Assembly: GCF_015326965.1 (NCBI RefSeq)
Contig: NZ_CP017659.1
Span: 3,494,001-3,558,000, forward strand
Reading direction: 5' to 3'
Source of the DNA: Paenibacillus sp. JZ16
Lineage (GTDB): Bacteria; Bacillota; Bacilli; Paenibacillales; Paenibacillaceae
DNA: 64,000 nt
Position numbers and translations under genes: made by a program. A model generated the notes under the pieces. That model was not told the DNA's origin and did not search any database. It worked only from the letters and a program-made list of their open reading frames with translations. This document shows, piece by piece, positions 49,550 through 59,096 of the stretch. Each line of letters opens with the position of its first letter. Within the stretch, counting starts at the first letter, position 1.

Positions 49550-52525
49550 TTAAACTCCTTCATCCGTCTCATTCTCCGGCGTCTGCTCGGGCTCTTCCGA
49601 AAGCGCGCTTTCGTCGGACAGCTCATACGAGACGCCATCCACAACAACCTTTTCGACTAGGGACACGTCAAGCGGCTTATCCAGCTTCACGGTAACCTGA
49701 CTTGAGTAAGTCTGGTTTTCCTGAGCGTCACCAACGCTTTCCGATGACTCCACAGCTTCACCTTCAGCAGGATCAGACGAGTCTTCCCCTTCTGCTATCC
49801 CAGTATTCGGGTCCGTTTGATTATCCGTTGATTCAATCTCTGTTCCTGATGGATCGGCTTTTGCTTCGCCTGTAGTTTCATCCGCGCATACCCGCGTTAA
49901 TTCAGGGCTGGCAGCTTCAAACAACATGCTTGCATCCTTGCCTACAATCTGTAGCTCGTCCACATTGAAATCCCGGCAAGCTGCCGGCTGTTTAAAATGG
50001 AAACTCAGCTCGGTCTTGCCCTCCTGCTCGCCTTCCTCCACTACCGTCGCCGTCAGTAATGGCTTTTCAGGGACGGTATCGGAAGAAGCCGGAGGTGCGG
50101 TAACTGGAGGGGTAGTGACCGGATTCGGATCGGCACTGCCATCCGCAGGTCCCTTGCCGTTTTGAATCATCATGAAGACAGCGCCAGCAATAACGATCAC
50201 CGCAAGCAAAGACGACGTGATTTTTACGAACCGCGAATGCTGTCGAATCCATCGCACCAACGGCGAAGCTAATTCAGCCCTAACCTTCGTATACACCGGT
50301 TTAAGGATTGGAGCGGGAGAATTGAAATACGTTTTCGCATATTCCTTATTCTTGAAGGCTTCACGATCATAGGTTTTGAAATAATCGACGATGGCGGTGG
50401 CATAAGCCGGAACAAGTCCCCGCGGTCTAACGAATACAGGTTGCTCGGCAGACCACATAATATACTGGTATACCACTTCTGCACTGTTGCCGTATCTGTG
50501 CAAATAATCAAGCAGGCCCCGATAGTCTACGGCACTGGAACGAATCTCCGTGCAAAAGGCTAGGGTAATGCTATCAAATCGGGATGGCACCACATGGTTC
50601 TGCAGCCATTTCCGCATGATTTGCTGGGTTCGTTCCCGCTCCTCGGCTGACAGATCCTCCAGCACCTCCACTCTTGCTTCTTCTCGGCTGGACCATTGGT
50701 GAAGGGCCAGCATGACCGCGGCTTTGGACCGAATCCGGGAATCAAACCGCTCTACCCAGCCCTTGAACTCCTTCGGCATTTGCAGAAAGCCGATATCCAG
50801 CAGCTGTTTCTGGCTTAATTGCTCGGGCTCCACCTCACGCAAGAGAAAAAGGTTTGCCGCATATATCAACCGGTCTGCAAATGATGTTCCGCCTTGGTAA
50901 CGACCGATTCCCTTCTGAGGATGGTGCTCCAGCGAATCCAATTGGTCCAGTACGGCGTTGACCGCTCTCACCGGATCCGAATCCTGCTTAAGCTTATCGA
51001 CAAGCTGGGCTTCGGCTAACCTGATGTAATTCTCCTGTTCCAGCAGGAGTGGGTGGTTCCGAACCCACAAGCCGATCAGGTCTACCAAGTCTGTAGGCGA
51101 CGCCGCTTGCTGCATGCGTTTTTTCATGTACGGATCAAACATCAACGCCGGCAGTCCCGGACTGGTCAGCACCCTGGCGTAGAAGGCTCGGCTTAAGGCC
51201 GGGCTGCCCTCCAGCAGGTCGTAAATCGCCTCGGTCACATCCTGACGCCGCTTCGATAAGGCGTTATTTAATGAGCGGATAAAATATTCCACAATCAGAT
51301 CATGATGCTGCCGGGGATTGATGCCGTGATAATCCCTAACAAAACCGGCAATGGCTGCATCCGGAACATGTCCGCCTTTGACAAGTTCGAATTCCTGGGC
51401 AAACAGGGTGTGGAACAGCTGATCCAGCCGTCCCTTAGAAGCAAGGGCACCTGCCGGCTTCAAATAAAGCAGCATTGCACGCAGAACGGCATGTTTATGC
51501 TCATGGTACAAGCCCTCTTGGCCTTCTTCAATCTGGAACAGCACACATAAATCATCGTAGCTGTCCAGCAAGATCCCCAGACCCGGCTCCATATCGGCAA
51601 GCATCTGCTCGGCGAAGGCAAAAAAGCGCTCGGAGCGATCCGGGTCCAATAGCGTTTCCCATGCAAAATCAAGATAAGGCTGCTCGGACCATTTCAGATC
51701 GGCATTGATAACCCTGCCGGCAGCGAGCTCAAACAAATAATCCTTCTCGATGCTGCGGTCGCTTAGACGCAGGCTGCCCTTCTCCACGAACATAAGGTGA
51801 AGTCCCTTCTTGCTCTGCGGCTCCTTGGCATAGGTTACGAATCCAAGCACCTGGCGCAGCGCATAGGGCAATCGGCCAAACAACACAAAGAGCAGCTGCT
51901 CCGCCTTCGCGGACAACTGTTCCACCGGCACATCCAGAACGATATATACTTTTTTCTTCCCGGCAGCCGCGGATATGCATGCATAGAGCAGCTGCTTGAA
52001 TACCTTCTCGTCGATCCCAAGCTCCTGCAATAAGGCTGGCGCCCTCTTATAGGAAATGGCGGCTTGAGAATCGGCCTGAACCGGAATGGCAGGAAGCTGC
52101 GGCAGATCAACGCCTTCTTCAATATCGTAGTGATCGGCAAAGGAAGCCTGCAGCCAGGACTGGTAAGCCGAATGCTCATCTTCAAGGAAACCGTCGGGAA
52201 TGACATAGTGATGCGTAAAAAAGGCACTGCGAAGTCCCGTAAAATCCGCAGGCTGAAACACGCTTCGCCCCAGCACCGTTTCTCCGGTTTCCGTATGGAA
52301 CAGATGAAGGGCGGCCGGATAAGCCGCCGCTTCCCTCTCGCTTCGTGCCGTCAGCTCGGCAGGAGCCTCGTATTGGCAAAAGGGATGCAGCACCTTTTTG
52401 ATAAAGGAGGCCTCCAAGCCGGACGAACGGGCCACCGTATCAAAGCCTTCAGCTGAACGGAATATGCCCCGCCGCTCCCGCGTGTACATTTGCTGCTGTA
52501 TGGTTCGGGATGGGAAATCCGGCAC
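49550..52525 (-). CDS. GAP1-N2-type GTPase-associated protein with one membrane segment
   Basis: 991 residues. The N-terminal about 150 residues (QQQMYTRERRGIFRSAEGFD, LHPFCQYEAP, TGETVLGRSVFQPADFTGLR) look like the GTPase-associated protein 1 N-terminal (type 2) domain; the next 600 residues are helical and unassigned. A membrane segment at about 768-788 (SSLLAVIVIAGAVFMM) is followed by a 200-residue Pro/Asp/Glu-rich tail with beta stretches, predicted outside. GTG start overlaps the GTPase stop by one base, after GGGGAGGG. GAP1 proteins are known only from computational work on GTPase-linked conflict systems; the role here is unknown. Confidence 0.65.
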   Translation of the reverse strand: MPDFPSRTIQQQMYTRERRGIFRSAEGFDTVARSSGLEASFIKKVLHPFCQYEAPAELTARSEREAAAYPAALHLFHTETGETVLGRSVFQPADFTGLRSAFFTHHYVIPDGFLEDEHSAYQSWLQASFADHYDIEEGVDLPQLPAIPVQADSQAAISYKRAPALLQELGIDEKVFKQLLYACISAAAGKKKVYIVLDVPVEQLSAKAEQLLFVLFGRLPYALRQVLGFVTYAKEPQSKKGLHLMFVEKGSLRLSDRSIEKDYLFELAAGRVINADLKWSEQPYLDFAWETLLDPDRSERFFAFAEQMLADMEPGLGILLDSYDDLCVLFQIEEGQEGLYHEHKHAVLRAMLLYLKPAGALASKGRLDQLFHTLFAQEFELVKGGHVPDAAIAGFVRDYHGINPRQHHDLIVEYFIRSLNNALSKRRQDVTEAIYDLLEGSPALSRAFYARVLTSPGLPALMFDPYMKKRMQQAASPTDLVDLIGLWVRNHPLLLEQENYIRLAEAQLVDKLKQDSDPVRAVNAVLDQLDSLEHHPQKGIGRYQGGTSFADRLIYAANLFLLREVEPEQLSQKQLLDIGFLQMPKEFKGWVERFDSRIRSKAAVMLALHQWSSREEARVEVLEDLSAEERERTQQIMRKWLQNHVVPSRFDSITLAFCTEIRSSAVDYRGLLDYLHRYGNSAEVVYQYIMWSAEQPVFVRPRGLVPAYATAIVDYFKTYDREAFKNKEYAKTYFNSPAPILKPVYTKVRAELASPLVRWIRQHSRFVKITSSLLAVIVIAGAVFMMIQNGKGPADGSADPNPVTTPPVTAPPASSDTVPEKPLLTATVVEEGEQEGKTELSFHFKQPAACRDFNVDELQIVGKDASMLFEAASPELTRVCADETTGEAKADPSGTEIESTDNQTDPNTGIAEGEDSSDPAEGEAVESSESVGDAQENQTYSSQVTVKLDKPLDVSLVEKVVVDGVSYELSDESALSEEPEQTPENETDEGV

Positions 52526-53784
52526 TAGTCTTCCCTCCCCTGAATATACTTCAGCTTGTACAGAAGCCAGATGAACGGTTCATCCACCCGAATCGGGCTA
52601 ACGACGCTTTGCAGCTTCTGGTCGACAGGGTTGCTGCCGAGAGCCGACACGGCAAAGTATGCAGTATTCGAAAAGTATACATCCATCGTTCCCTTGAACG
52701 GACGGTCAACCTTCTCGATAAAACGGCGGATCTCGCCGTCAATATTTTCAAACTCGGTCAAATTCAAAAACTTGCGGTGTACCACATTGTTAAAAATGTT
52801 GCTGTTCAGCTTCACATATTCGCCATCCTCATCTTTAAGGGCATGAAGCATATCGCTCTTGGTCAAGACAACCGCTGTCGGAATATCCGTCTTGCCCTTG
52901 TCCTCATAAGCGATGAAATCGCCGAACATCGTCAGTACGACGTCACGCGGCTCATCATACTGGGATACCCATTCACCGGGCTGGTCACCGAATTTCAGAC
53001 GGATTTTCTCTCGAATGGAGCGGATTTGGAGCGGATCCACCATAAACAGAATACCCGCGGAATTCTTGATATGCTGTCCGTGAAGGCCCAAATAATCCTC
53101 GTCCACCATGCCCTCGCCCGCCACGTCAAAAAATACGAGCGTTAACGGCGGCTTGGACTCGTCCTTGAACACGAATTGGAAAATGAAAGGCTCCTGCATC
53201 TTCTCCTTCTGCGTAGACGCCAGCAAATCTCCCCGCTCAAACAACGGCTCCTCATAGCCGGTACGGAACTTGCGGCTGATCTCGGCATTCAGCGGCATGC
53301 AGGCCGCATCGAAATGATCCGCCGTCGTATGCTGCAGCGTATGAATGAGCGAAGTCATATAGACCGACTTGCCCACTTGCGAAGCACCGATGATCGAGAT
53401 GATGTTGCTTGGCACCTTCCCGGCGGTTACCGGAAGCTCATTGTGGCATTTCGGGCACAACCGTCTGCGCGTGACGACGCCGTAACGGTCATTCAATCCA
53501 ACCAGTACGTGATCCGAATAAATGTGCTGCTCCTCCGGTATGTCGCTCGGACGGATAATCGCTTCGATATCATACACTGAATCCAGCCCAAAGCGTTCAC
53601 GGTACCGATTCAGCTCATCATCTTCCCCAAGCGCATAGTCCTCGTCATCCTCTCGGTCGTGGGCAGCCCGGAAGACAACCTCTTTCGGAGCAAACTTACT
53701 GAAACAGTAAGGGCACACAATGTCATAGAACAGCGGCCTTGGCTCCGGCTCCGGTTTTTTCTTGAATATATCAAAAATGCCCAT
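52525..53784 (-). CDS. Double-GTPase-2-like protein with zinc ribbon
   Basis: 419 residues. A split zinc ribbon (C24-PY-C27 and C110-PK-C113) precedes a P-loop GTPase domain with Walker A GASQVGKS (133-140), Walker B/G3 FFDVAGEG (D220-G223) and the G4 motif TKSD (308-311). About 75 acidic residues-rich sequence lies between the Cys pairs. AGGGAGG precedes the ATG. It is directly followed by the GAP1-type gene, the usual partner of this GTPase class. Probably a membrane-signalling or assembly switch; no experimental data known to me. Confidence 0.72.
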   Translation of the reverse strand: MGIFDIFKKKPEPEPRPLFYDIVCPYCFSKFAPKEVVFRAAHDREDDEDYALGEDDELNRYRERFGLDSVYDIEAIIRPSDIPEEQHIYSDHVLVGLNDRYGVVTRRRLCPKCHNELPVTAGKVPSNIISIIGASQVGKSVYMTSLIHTLQHTTADHFDAACMPLNAEISRKFRTGYEEPLFERGDLLASTQKEKMQEPFIFQFVFKDESKPPLTLVFFDVAGEGMVDEDYLGLHGQHIKNSAGILFMVDPLQIRSIREKIRLKFGDQPGEWVSQYDEPRDVVLTMFGDFIAYEDKGKTDIPTAVVLTKSDMLHALKDEDGEYVKLNSNIFNNVVHRKFLNLTEFENIDGEIRRFIEKVDRPFKGTMDVYFSNTAYFAVSALGSNPVDQKLQSVVSPIRVDEPFIWLLYKLKYIQGRED

Positions 53785-53858
53785 CTTTCGTACCTCCCTC
53801 TGAACCCTATGAATTACACACTGACGCGTTCAACGTGGTTGCTGTGTGTTCGATTTCT

Positions 53859-54500
53859 CTATCTATAAACGAGCTCATACCGTTGTCCATACTTCTTGCC
53901 ATCCGTAAAAAACAAGCGAATATAATCGTTCTTGCCCACCTCGATCGCAGGCAATTCATTGCGCCCTGCCGCAAAATCCGTAACGAAAGGGTACAAGATG
54001 CCGTCTTCCTTGTTAACCGGATAAGCCCCCTGCTTCTTTACGTAACATAAAACGTCCTTGGGTACCGGCACTTCCGCCGTCACCTGAATTTCAATCGTCT
54101 TATAGGGTTGCAGCCAGCGGCTCTTTTCGCGGATGGAGTATGTCAGCATGGCTTTGCCGGTGCTGAACTGAATGCTGTTCGCTTCATCCGGCTGCCTGAT
54201 TAAGGCCATCTCTCCGTCTTCGGAAGACATGGCATACACCGTGTACATAATCTGACCAATTCCGTCCACCCGATCCCGATACCCATTGTTCGCCTTGTAC
54301 TCGTCTCGGGTATACAGACGCAGGCTGCCAGGCTCCAAAGCTCCAGCGGTCGGACCAAATCCATCATCCATCTCGCGGTGAATGTATACCGCCTGAAGAT
54401 CTGGCGGCCAGTTCCAGCGGAGCGTACAGAAACCATCTTCCAACTGATAGCTTAATCCCTGAATGACCCATTCTCCGGGCTCCGCATTTTTAAAACGCAT
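53859..54500 (-). CDS. Predicted beta-sandwich protein, function unknown
   Basis: 213 residues, no signal peptide or membrane segment. The sequence is rich in beta strands and aromatic residues (CTLRWNWPPDLQAVYIHRE near the start resembles a fibronectin III strand pair; RYELVYR at the end). I cannot name a family. AGGGGGCG precedes the ATG. It sits between the membrane vWA gene and the GTPase gene, 17 bases after the former, so it is part of the operon and may be an adaptor. Confidence 0.6.
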   Translation of the reverse strand: MRFKNAEPGEWVIQGLSYQLEDGFCTLRWNWPPDLQAVYIHREMDDGFGPTAGALEPGSLRLYTRDEYKANNGYRDRVDGIGQIMYTVYAMSSEDGEMALIRQPDEANSIQFSTGKAMLTYSIREKSRWLQPYKTIEIQVTAEVPVPKDVLCYVKKQGAYPVNKEDGILYPFVTDFAAGRNELPAIEVGKNDYIRLFFTDGKKYGQRYELVYR

Positions 54501-54517
54501 ATCGAACGCCCCCTGCT

Positions 54518-55783
54518 TTAAAATCCTCGGCTTGTTGAATCATTCGGCCGTTGTCCTCGTCCCGTTCGGCCCGGCCGCTGCTCATTACGAATGATCCTGC
54601 TGTTCTCCTTAACCGGGATCACCAACGTAAACAAGGCGATGACTCCTGCGAGAATGAAGCAGGCCAGCATACGAATGGAGGCATCCCCCACTTCTACCCC
54701 GGATAGGCCATATTCCAGAACAACGCCTGCGAGCACGCCGGATACCGCTCCGCCGATGCTGAAGCTGAGCGCGAGATGGCGGTTATCAAACACAATCCCG
54801 AGGGCAAGGCCCATGGCAGCGCCAATAAGCAGCATCGCAGCGATTCTTACAATCTGATAATAAACGCTATCTTCCATAACGCCCGTACGTTTCGTCAACA
54901 GGGAACGATCCCCGACATCGTCATAGATTTTCTGGAAAACAAAAGACAAATCTGCCGCGTTCTGCACGTCGTAATATTGCCCGCCCGTTTCGGCGGCAAT
55001 CGTCTGAAGCAGTTGGGCACCGTCCGGGTTAACAAGGCTGAGGCCAATCGTATTCACCGCGATTTGCTGCTGCTTGTAGTCCGCAAGCACACGCGCATGA
55101 TCCGTTTCGCTAAAGCCGTCCGACAGCATAATGACCATGGCGCTTCGAGCGGCATCATGGCTCTCTTGGATATGCGTCATGGTATCCTCCAGCGCGAGAC
55201 TGATGTCCGTGCCACCGTCGGTCGTTGCCAAACCGTCGATTTCCGCGATGATCTCATCCTTGGCTTCTTGGTTCTTCACACGCGTAAACGGCTGCAGTAA
55301 CGTTGTCGCATGATCAAACACCATCACCGATACACGGTTATCCTCGTCCATGCGTTTGATCAGATTTTTGGCCGCCGTATATCGGTCCTGATTCGGGTCC
55401 GTATCTTTCATGCTGCCTGAATTATCAATGATCAGCACGATGTCCTTCACGGGCTTGGCGCTGCCCGGGTTCAACTGATACACCCACTCAAACAGCATAC
55501 CTAGCAGGAACAGCGCCACCAAAGTGGATGGAATCAGCAGCTTCCATGATGTGCCTGTATATCGCTGTCTCCATGAGCTCCCATTCAAACGAGGGGAGAT
55601 CAGTTCTGCGATTAAGCAGGCCAATCCGATGCACAAGGCCAAAATTCCGAAATAGATCCCTGTAACCACGATGACGGGAAGCCCTGTCCCCCACTGGCGA
55701 AGCCAAAATTCCCCAATGGCAAATCCGATTCCCCCACCGACTAGACTAAACAGCAGCAGGAGAGGGTTTATTTTTCGTTGCAC
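54518..55783 (-). CDS. Membrane-embedded von Willebrand factor A protein
   Basis: 421 residues. Three N-terminal membrane segments (about 8-27, 36-60, 82-103), a vWA domain (about 113-310) with a complete MIDAS start D120-N-S122-G-S124 and TTDGGTD as the third metal loop, then three more membrane segments (about 325-400) and a basic tail. With an even number of segments on each side the vWA domain would be outside the cell if the N-terminus is inside; topology needs testing. Start is GTG with a weak ribosome site. Second vWA protein of the operon. Confidence 0.82.
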   Translation of the reverse strand: MQRKINPLLLLFSLVGGGIGFAIGEFWLRQWGTGLPVIVVTGIYFGILALCIGLACLIAELISPRLNGSSWRQRYTGTSWKLLIPSTLVALFLLGMLFEWVYQLNPGSAKPVKDIVLIIDNSGSMKDTDPNQDRYTAAKNLIKRMDEDNRVSVMVFDHATTLLQPFTRVKNQEAKDEIIAEIDGLATTDGGTDISLALEDTMTHIQESHDAARSAMVIMLSDGFSETDHARVLADYKQQQIAVNTIGLSLVNPDGAQLLQTIAAETGGQYYDVQNAADLSFVFQKIYDDVGDRSLLTKRTGVMEDSVYYQIVRIAAMLLIGAAMGLALGIVFDNRHLALSFSIGGAVSGVLAGVVLEYGLSGVEVGDASIRMLACFILAGVIALFTLVIPVKENSRIIRNEQRPGRTGRGQRPNDSTSRGF

Positions 55784-55820
55784 AATACACGCCTACTCTC
55801 TGTATCAGAATCTAAGAACG

Positions 55821-58205
55821 CTAGCGCAGCTCGGGAAGTTGCGCCGGTTCCATTCCATGAAATTCATAACCGTTTGCCGTATAGGTCTCGTAGTAGGTTC
55901 TGCCATTCCGGTAGTACATCAGATCCTCCAAGTGGAAACCTCCCATCAGGTTCAGCTTCTCAACCCCGCTTGAGCGCTTCTCATGCACGATGCCAAGCTT
56001 GTACACCCGTAAAGCTTCATCGGCGTGAATCGCGTAACGGACGAATTCGCTGTCGGCATCGCCGAAGAAATATTTCTCCTCGTATCGATGCTCCTGCGTA
56101 TAGTCAAGCAGTCTGACCAACGTAACGGAGTTCTCCTCCAGCATCCGGTATAGCACCTTAAACAGATCTTCCTTGGCAAGCACCTGCTTGTTATTGTAGT
56201 CGATGGTTACGTTCGCCCGCCGCAGCAGTTCTTCCTCGAAGGTCTGCACGAACGGCTCTGCCGTCAATAGATCCCTCAAACAGACCCGGATCATGTTCGA
56301 CAGGATCGGTTCGATCCCTTCATGCGTAACGATGGAGAGATTGCCGACATACCGTTCCTCGAAGAATACGCCCTGGCCGCGCTTGCTCTCCAATTCCAGC
56401 ATCAGCTCTTCCGTGACCAGGCCATAATACTCCATCAGGTTCTGGCCGATATAATCATCTGCGGTACGGATGCTCGACTTGGCCGCTTCCAGCAATTCCG
56501 CTTCGAGCTGGTCCAGCATGTTCGCCTGCTGCTTGTACTGACGGTAAATCCGTTCGAGCTCCGTCTCATACAATCTGTAAAGCTCTAGCTCCGTTTCCAG
56601 CTGCAAAAGCTCATATTTGCGTCGATAAACCTCGCCCACGAAATATCGAATGAAATGGCGCACATTCTGTTTATCCCGAAAAGGAAGCTTCTTGAATGGC
56701 TGACTTTCCACGCTTTCCTCATAATAGCGGTTGAGTCCGTCCTGCTCGCTCTTCAGGAGGCTGCCGAGATCCCGGATTCGGGAACGAACCGCTTCAAGCA
56801 GTATCCCCTCTCCCGCCTTGTCGCTCGTCCACTTCACGATTTGATAACAACCGATTTGCGGGTGATCCGCCAAGGTTCGACGAAGCGCACGATGAAGCTC
56901 CTCAGAAGTACTCATATCTCTAAGTCTCTTTTGGACCTCCAGCTCATAATTGCTGTGAAAAAATTGCCGGCAGCCATCCCCGAACAATGCCTCTTCTGCT
57001 TCACGAATGTTCATCCGCTTCAGCCCGGCATAACTGACGGGGTGTGACATCATACCCTTTAGCCCGTCCAGATGCTCCGGGTTTGGCAGCATCCGGTCCG
57101 CTCTTGCCGATACGGCCTCCGGATTTAGACCAAAGTAGGTCAGGCATTCATGAACCTCCGGTTCGGGCCCGCCCTTCATGCGAAGGAGAAGTCCGCGGCA
57201 TAGATGATAGAGCACCGTTAGCGCAATCGGCTCGTTCGGCCTCTTTACTCGGGCAAAGCCTGCGGAGACAAAGCCTTGGCGGCCGGATTCGGTCATGATA
57301 TTGCTTTTGAACGACGTATTGTTGTATATGCCCCGGACTCCGTCATAGGTTTCATCCTTCTGCTTCCGGTTCTTAAGCAAACCCAGATGGCAGATGATAT
57401 CGTAGATATCCTGCATCCCGGCGTAACCCGATATGCCGCGTTCATTCTTGTCGGATAGTACATAAACGAGATCAAACAACGGCGAGGCCGGGTGGACGAC
57501 CGGAATGGTCAGCCCATCCTCCGTGACCTGCAGCGGCGCGGAGAAGTTGTATTCCCGGCTCTGCATCAGCTCCAGCTCCCGCAGGAAGGCAACGCCCACA
57601 GAGCTCGCATAACCATAGGAATCAATCTGATCCCTTTCATTAATGAGCGCATACATATCCATTTGCACCGACTTGAATGACTGCTGGAAGATGGATGCGG
57701 CCAGTAATGAAATTTCCGGTATAAACACATTGAACGGGTCATCGACCCGTGTAATGACAGACAGATGAATCCGGTCAAAGGATGAATAGCTGCGTCCATA
57801 ATCTGAAATATGGTGGCTCAGCTTCCGAATCGCTTTATTCAACCCGGCCAGGTGATGCGGGTCCCGATAGAAGTCTTGGTACAGCTCCTTGCGTGCGGAC
57901 TTGGATGAGCCGTCTGACGCTGGCAATTGCAGATGATACCGATGAAGGCGACCGGAGGATTCGGAGCCTTTCGGCTCCCGATTCCCGCTCCGGTCCGTTC
58001 CCACATGAAAATAAACGACGCTTGCGCTGTTATCCCATTTGCGGTCATGGATTTCCATGATCGGTTCGATGGCGGACGCTGTCTTGTCGCCAATGAACAA
58101 GTATACCTCCGGGTAGTGGATGCTGCTCTGATCATCCTCCATCAAGGTAAGCTGCTCTTCCGACTTGGCATAGCCGGCAGCATACTGGCGAAGAATCTCC
58201 CTCAT
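55821..58205 (-). CDS. Large protein resembling a degenerate tubulin-like fold
   Basis: 794 residues, cytoplasmic. Two segments align in order with the tubulin-like protein upstream: YPEVYLFIGDKTASAIEPIM (24-43, where the partner has NPILIIGLGGTG) and IHLSVITRVDDPFNVFIPEI (about 155-175, where the partner has LLTGLSGGTGSG), followed by matching helix and strand patterns. The glycine-rich nucleotide loops are lost. The middle is a long coiled-coil-like helical region (about 500-600). It begins 3 bases after the preceding stop, so it is co-translated with the tubulin-like gene. An inactive partner subunit is the inference; otherwise unknown. Confidence 0.6.
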   Translation of the reverse strand: MREILRQYAAGYAKSEEQLTLMEDDQSSIHYPEVYLFIGDKTASAIEPIMEIHDRKWDNSASVVYFHVGTDRSGNREPKGSESSGRLHRYHLQLPASDGSSKSARKELYQDFYRDPHHLAGLNKAIRKLSHHISDYGRSYSSFDRIHLSVITRVDDPFNVFIPEISLLAASIFQQSFKSVQMDMYALINERDQIDSYGYASSVGVAFLRELELMQSREYNFSAPLQVTEDGLTIPVVHPASPLFDLVYVLSDKNERGISGYAGMQDIYDIICHLGLLKNRKQKDETYDGVRGIYNNTSFKSNIMTESGRQGFVSAGFARVKRPNEPIALTVLYHLCRGLLLRMKGGPEPEVHECLTYFGLNPEAVSARADRMLPNPEHLDGLKGMMSHPVSYAGLKRMNIREAEEALFGDGCRQFFHSNYELEVQKRLRDMSTSEELHRALRRTLADHPQIGCYQIVKWTSDKAGEGILLEAVRSRIRDLGSLLKSEQDGLNRYYEESVESQPFKKLPFRDKQNVRHFIRYFVGEVYRRKYELLQLETELELYRLYETELERIYRQYKQQANMLDQLEAELLEAAKSSIRTADDYIGQNLMEYYGLVTEELMLELESKRGQGVFFEERYVGNLSIVTHEGIEPILSNMIRVCLRDLLTAEPFVQTFEEELLRRANVTIDYNNKQVLAKEDLFKVLYRMLEENSVTLVRLLDYTQEHRYEEKYFFGDADSEFVRYAIHADEALRVYKLGIVHEKRSSGVEKLNLMGGFHLEDLMYYRNGRTYYETYTANGYEFHGMEPAQLPELR

Positions 58206-58208
58206 CGT

Positions 58209-59096
58209 CTATTTCAACCTTCTTCGGATGTCGTTTAATTTCGAAGATACCTGTCTGTAGAACTGGTATCGCTCCTCACCGTCCGCAAGCTCCACCTTCT
58301 CGTATTCGAGCCGGTCGCGCGTTTCCAGGAACCGCTCGGCCAATTCCTCCAGCTTCGTGAGCAGCGGCGTAATGTCCTCGGAAGCGGTCAGCTCCTGATC
58401 GCGGCGGGAGGATTTGCGAAGCAGCGTGCTTCGGCTTTTCTCATCCAGCTGACGGAAGTGCTTGTAAACTTCATACTCCACGTCGTTCACGCTTTTCAGC
58501 AGGTTGGCAAACGGCTCCCAGGAATCTTCCTCCGGATCGCGATCATAAACGAAGAGCGCACCCTTCTTGGTGATCGTCCCGGTGTACAACGCCTCGATGA
58601 ATTGATCAAGCCATTTCTCTTCATTCTGATTGTCGCTGATCAAGAGCTCGAATTCCGTGATTTTGGCCGCGATGGCAGCATATTTCTTCAGCTCTTCCCG
58701 CACGATGCGGATCATTTCCGGCGAACGGATCAGATTCTCCTTGGCCATATCCTCGTTGATGCTGTTGAAAATATCCTTAGAGCCAACCCGTTCCAGCCCC
58801 TCGTTCAAGAGCCGCTTCAGCTCGGTCCATGCCCGCTTCACTTCCCCAAGATTAGGCTTGGGACTATCCAACTGCAAATCATAAGCGCGAAGCAGCTCGT
58901 TCAGATCAAATGGCTTCGTAAACACGACCGCATAGCGGCTGCTCGTATTCTGGTCAACGTCCTTCTGGATGATGACTTTAAACTCTAGCGCCTGGTTAAA
59001 TTCAGCGCGTACCCGGGCGTTATAATCCTGAACCCGCGGGTTGACGTAGGTATCCCCCAGGATTTCTCGGGAATCGGTGATGGCAGGTACGTCCAA
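58209..59096 (-). CDS. C-terminal part of the tubulin-like protein after a frame break
   Basis: 295 residues as an open frame, but the apparent TTG start has no ribosome site and the first 13 residues are a frame-shifted reading of the upstream gene. The upstream frame ends SPIPEKSWG and this frame goes on GDTYVNPRVQDYNARV, which together make a continuous protein. The part is mostly helical and charged (YEKVELADGEERYQFY). The switch point is a G5 run in TGGGGGA near 59054-59058; one more G would fuse both into about 1,150 residues. Confidence 0.75.
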   Translation of the reverse strand: MDVPAITDSREILGDTYVNPRVQDYNARVRAEFNQALEFKVIIQKDVDQNTSSRYAVVFTKPFDLNELLRAYDLQLDSPKPNLGEVKRAWTELKRLLNEGLERVGSKDIFNSINEDMAKENLIRSPEMIRIVREELKKYAAIAAKITEFELLISDNQNEEKWLDQFIEALYTGTITKKGALFVYDRDPEEDSWEPFANLLKSVNDVEYEVYKHFRQLDEKSRSTLLRKSSRRDQELTASEDITPLLTKLEELAERFLETRDRLEYEKVELADGEERYQFYRQVSSKLNDIRRRLK

